Source of the DNA: Aquila chrysaetos chrysaetos
Lineage: Eukaryota > Chordata > Aves > Accipitriformes > Accipitridae
Assembly: GCF_900496995.4 (NCBI RefSeq)
Contig: NC_044005.1
Coordinates: 26,479,363-26,543,362 of the forward strand
Length of the DNA stretch: 64,000 bases
Direction of reading: 5' to 3'
Both the position numbers and the translations under genes were made by a program. Below are positions 60,351 through 64,000 of the stretch, piece by piece. The notes beneath the pieces were generated by a model, which had not been told where the DNA came from, searched no databases, and saw only the letters and a list, made by a program, of their open reading frames with translations. Position 1 is the first letter of the stretch. Each line of letters opens with the position of its first letter.

Positions 60351-63300
60351 CTATCAGGCTAAGCAGGAGAGTGGCAGGGAATTCGGGAGGGACTCCCAGC
60401 AGAAGGGCAGCCACACCAACCAACCATCCCCTCTCACCCTCACTGACATCTCCTCCACCCCTCCTCTCCCTGTCAGCCCCAGTGACCCCCTACCCACATC
60501 TGAGGAAAAAGCAATGTAGAAGTTCTAAAGATCAGCAGTTTCAGTGGCTGGAGAGATGCTCTACATGGTGGCAGAGCCTGCACACTCATAACCAAAAGCC
60601 CCCTGGAGTTGTTCAGCTCATAAAGGCTCAGCTGACAGCTCATCTTAAAAGCCTTTCCCTGATGGCCAAAGAAGATGCACAAAAGTGTTGGCCTCCCTCC
60701 CAGCTACATGGGGAGGTCATGCATGGCTATTCAGAGTGTCTCTCATTAGCTGATGCCTCAACAGGTGGCTAAAAACTAGGACCCCTGACTGTCTCACTCA
60801 CAGAAATGATGTACAAGCAGAAGAAAACTACCCCAGACTGTACTATCATCCAGCTTTTGCACCACTCTTTCTATGCGTGTCTTCTGAGATATTTCCCCTA
60901 TTTCAGAGATATCACTGCTGTGATACAGCCTGCCAGCCCCCAAGCCATCTCATGTACCATGTTTATGTCTTCATGAATTTGCTGTCCTTCAGCTCACAAT
61001 CACTTCCCTGACAAATAGCTACAGAATCCCCTTGATTCCTGACATTGCTAGAAATAACTTTCTCCCTCTTCGGGAAGGTAAGCAGCCTTGAAAATTCATC
61101 CAGCCCGTATAAACACTAGGGGTTGGGAGTAGGATAAAAAGCTGAACTCGAATGATGCAATGAAAAAAAAACCCATCACTTCAATTTTCCTTCTTTTTTC
61201 ACTATAAACCTTTAGCATCCCAGACAAATTTGCAGTGGACAGGAAGTTAATAAAGATTCTACTAAATTAGAGTAATCCAACCAACCCATTACTCCCATAT
61301 TTAATATTAGTTAATGCTTCAGCTATTAGGATTTTTTTGTTGTTAGTCTATTGCCAATGCTGTACTTAAGACTGTCAAAAATCCTGTTCTGAGATGACAA
61401 AGGGGTCTTTGGCAAGGTCCATACTGGAGAGAAAAGCTGCAACAGAGAAGTCAAAGTGTCAGCTGAGCAGCTGCAGATTGAAAAAATTATGGGGACTGAA
61501 CTCTCCTCTGCCTTTGACAGAAGCCATTCCTCTAGGCTTGGGATGAGAGGCAGGTTGTCTCACTCTTCAGACTGCAAGAAACTCAATCCAGCAGGGCACT
61601 CACAATAAATTGATGCAAACCCAGAAATACTTCTTGTCTGGATTGTGCAGGAGAACAAGAAGGCAGACAGAAGCACTCACTGACACACTATGGAGTCTGC
61701 ATAAAGTAGCACAAACAACCTCTCCTAACTCCCACCCCAGGCAGATATCCTACCTCTTCTTAGCCTAATCCCATCTACCCATGACCATGTGTTGAGCTCT
61801 AGTAATCTCCAGCTCCTCTGGGAGATCCAGACAGAAGCAGACCCTCCACACAAGGCAAGGCCTCCCATTTAGCACCAAGTTTCATTGCTGACAAGTAGAG
61901 GACATGTCCAGGAATATATGGTCTCTTGGAAAGCTAGCTGGAGGGCAGAGTGGTCACCAAGATCCATTCAATCCTTCGCAATTTCTCTTCATTCACTTAC
62001 CCCATGGGACAACTACTGACAAAGAGCAAATTGTTAACAGACAGTTAAGAGTAGGCCCAGAGCCAGACTTAAAAATCTTTGAAGCCAGAATGATTTGTGA
62101 GAGGCTGTATATTTAGCCTTTCATCTTTAACGAAGTGTCCATTTCTTGCTGATTTCTTGAGCAAATCACCAGTAAAATGGAAATGGAGAAGAATACTTGT
62201 CATAAACAGTTTGTGTGTTGCAATTCTGAGTTACTCATGTCATCGTTTTCTAAAGATGCTGAGGGCTTAGCCTTGAATTTCTAGTATCACCAGTCAACTA
62301 ACGAATGAAGAGGAAGATCCCGTATTAATAGGTAGCTCTGATCTAATACAATTGATAATAAGGTGAACACAGGCTTACGCCAGGCCTTCACCTAATCTGA
62401 CCTCTGGCCAGAGGGGTTCTGGAGATGAAATACAATAGCATGATAGGCAGCCTTACCCAGAGACTAAGCACTCAACCCTGGGCAGTTGGACACAAATACC
62501 CTCTCGCCAAGCCTTAAACAGCTGAGACTCCACAGAGGCTACTGTAAGCTGGTAGCCTCCAGCTTTGGATAACTAGTCTGGGCTATTGTTCTGCACTCAC
62601 ATAGCCCAGGTTGCCTTCAAGTGAGGAAGTCTAGGTCTTGGACATCAAACCAAAAATGATCAGACATTTGCAAAAGCCTCCACTACTAGCTACTTTCTTC
62701 GTCAGACAGTATTCTGCCACCAACGTCGCAAGGCTGCAGCAATAAGGTCTGAAGAAGAGCTTGTATGGTTCATTCTCACCCTCTCTTTCTTTCTCTCTCT
62801 GCAGCCCATCAGGAAGTAGAAAAGGGGAGAAACTGCATGGTCAGCCTCCCGCTAAGTCCACCCCAACTGATGGCTCTGAAGTGTCAATTATAATGACTAG
62901 ACTGGAATGAGACTGGGAAAGGGGACAATTGGAATATGTAAAAGGAACAGAAAGTGGAGGTGTTTGGGGGAAAAAGAGCCAAGTAGTGACAGTGAACCAA
63001 GGACAGTGACTGAGGTAACACAAGAAGATGCATGGGAAAGAGAAGAGAGGATTACAGCTTCTGAAACAGGGGAAAGTGCTGAAAAAGAGAAAAAGAAAAG
63101 ACAGAACTTAAATATTACAGTGATATAAGAGCTACACAATTGTTTCATTAAATGGGACAGTGAGAAAACAACATGGAAGTTAATAGGTGGTATACAAAGA
63201 GAGAAAAAAAAAAGGCAAATTAACTGAGGGAAGGTAGGGAAACAAACAAGCCAGTACATGCAGCTTCAATACTGCCGAGGTAAAATGATCAATGTTCCTA

Positions 63301-64000
63301 TTTATTATTATTTTCTTAGCCACCACCCTGTATCTAACTTCTCTTTGCCTCCATGTGTTTGGTCCATCAGCATGGGATTCAAAAGGGACAGCATGATTAT
63401 TTTGACCACATGTTTCTGTATTTTCATGCATGACTCTAGATCTTATAATGAGTCAGCTATAAAAAATAGAGCATAACTGAACCCCACCAAAGCATGTGGA
63501 AATATTTCAGCAAGTAACAAGAAAGCTCCCTCACACACACTGCTGAAACCCTTCCTGGTGCTCACACTGCTTGGGCACTGCTGGGTGATGTAGAAGACCA
63601 GACAGTGGTTAGGTGGAGCCCTTGGAGAGAATGGGATGAGGGTGAAGGTGCTGAAAAATCAGTTCATAGGGCAACTCTGAGATGCTCTGATGATGTCTGG
63701 TGTCTCAGGGAGTCTCAGGGCAGGGCAAGCTGGCACAGACCCTATGCTGGCATAAGGAGCGTACACTTCCCAGCATCTTTCCTCCAGTTCAGCACAGAGA
63801 AAGAAGCGAGATTAGCCAAACTCATGGAGTGAAAGAGAACATGACACCTGTACAAAGAGGGACAGGCAAACAAACAGAGCTGCAAGCAGAGAATATGAGA
63901 GAATTTCAGAAGGAAGAGTTTGCAAAACAGAAATGTGACTACAAAGAGAGAAGAATAAGGGTGAATTAGAGAGAGAGAGATGGAGACATAGGCTGTGTGT

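Larger units (their letters stand above)
52851..64000. other. Upstream flank of GPATCH2L
   Basis: No gene is confirmed here. Open frames of up to 182 codons occur but lack domains or convincing splice context. It contains the ancient CR1/L3 fragment at 53.3 kb and regulatory-looking blocks at 55.4 and 59.9 kb. A simple GA run marks the right edge (63969-63979). IFT43, the upstream neighbour in other vertebrates, was looked for on the minus strand and not recognised. Confidence 0.65.

Noticed and set aside
52851..64000. IFT43 exons expected upstream of GPATCH2L
   Set aside because: No minus-strand frame resembled IFT43; the gene probably lies beyond the right edge.

Overview
The window is bird nuclear DNA carrying most or all of one multi-exon protein gene on the minus strand, embedded in long introns and repeat-bearing non-coding sequence. 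The bird assignment rests on three things seen here. There are CR1 retrotransposons, one ending in the (ATTCT)-rich tail typical of the family. There is a solo endogenous-retrovirus LTR of a kind common in neoavian birds. And the gene is recognisable as GPATCH2L (G-patch domain containing 2 like, formerly C14orf118 in human). No bacterial-type operons, CRISPR arrays or defence systems are present, and I did not find a previously undescribed system.

GPATCH2L reads from right to left. A GC-rich CpG-island promoter lies at about 52.24-52.85 kb. The first coding exon is at 51.07-51.73 kb. Eight more coding exons follow at 44.8, 41.3, 40.8, 38.6, 37.7, 35.6, 26.5 and 21.1-21.3 kb, and the stop codon is at 21080-21082. 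All internal junctions are GT-AG, reading phase is kept across every junction, and the sum is exactly 1476 nt (491 residues plus stop). A further open exon at 31.85-32.04 kb has a strong acceptor and is exactly 195 bp. It fits in frame between exons 7 and 8, or can act as an alternative last exon.

Region by region: 1-14.7 kb is downstream non-coding DNA with two old retroposon fragments and one conserved-looking block near 2 kb. 14.7-18.1 kb is a nested CR1 composite, a younger minus-strand copy inserted into an older plus-strand copy. 18.1-21.1 kb should hold the GPATCH2L 3' UTR. 21-51 kb is the gene body; its introns carry MIR-like SINEs, a solo LTR with perfect 5-bp target duplications (47.1-47.7 kb), homopolymer runs and several AT-rich, ATTA-motif-dense blocks that look like conserved non-coding elements. 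52.9-64 kb is upstream DNA with an ancient CR1/L3-like reverse-transcriptase fragment (53.3-53.8 kb), two regulatory-looking blocks (55.4-56.0 and 59.9-60.35 kb) and no confirmed gene. In vertebrates I know, the neighbours are IFT43 upstream and ESRRB downstream; I searched by eye for IFT43 protein and found none here, so the synteny is expectation rather than observation.
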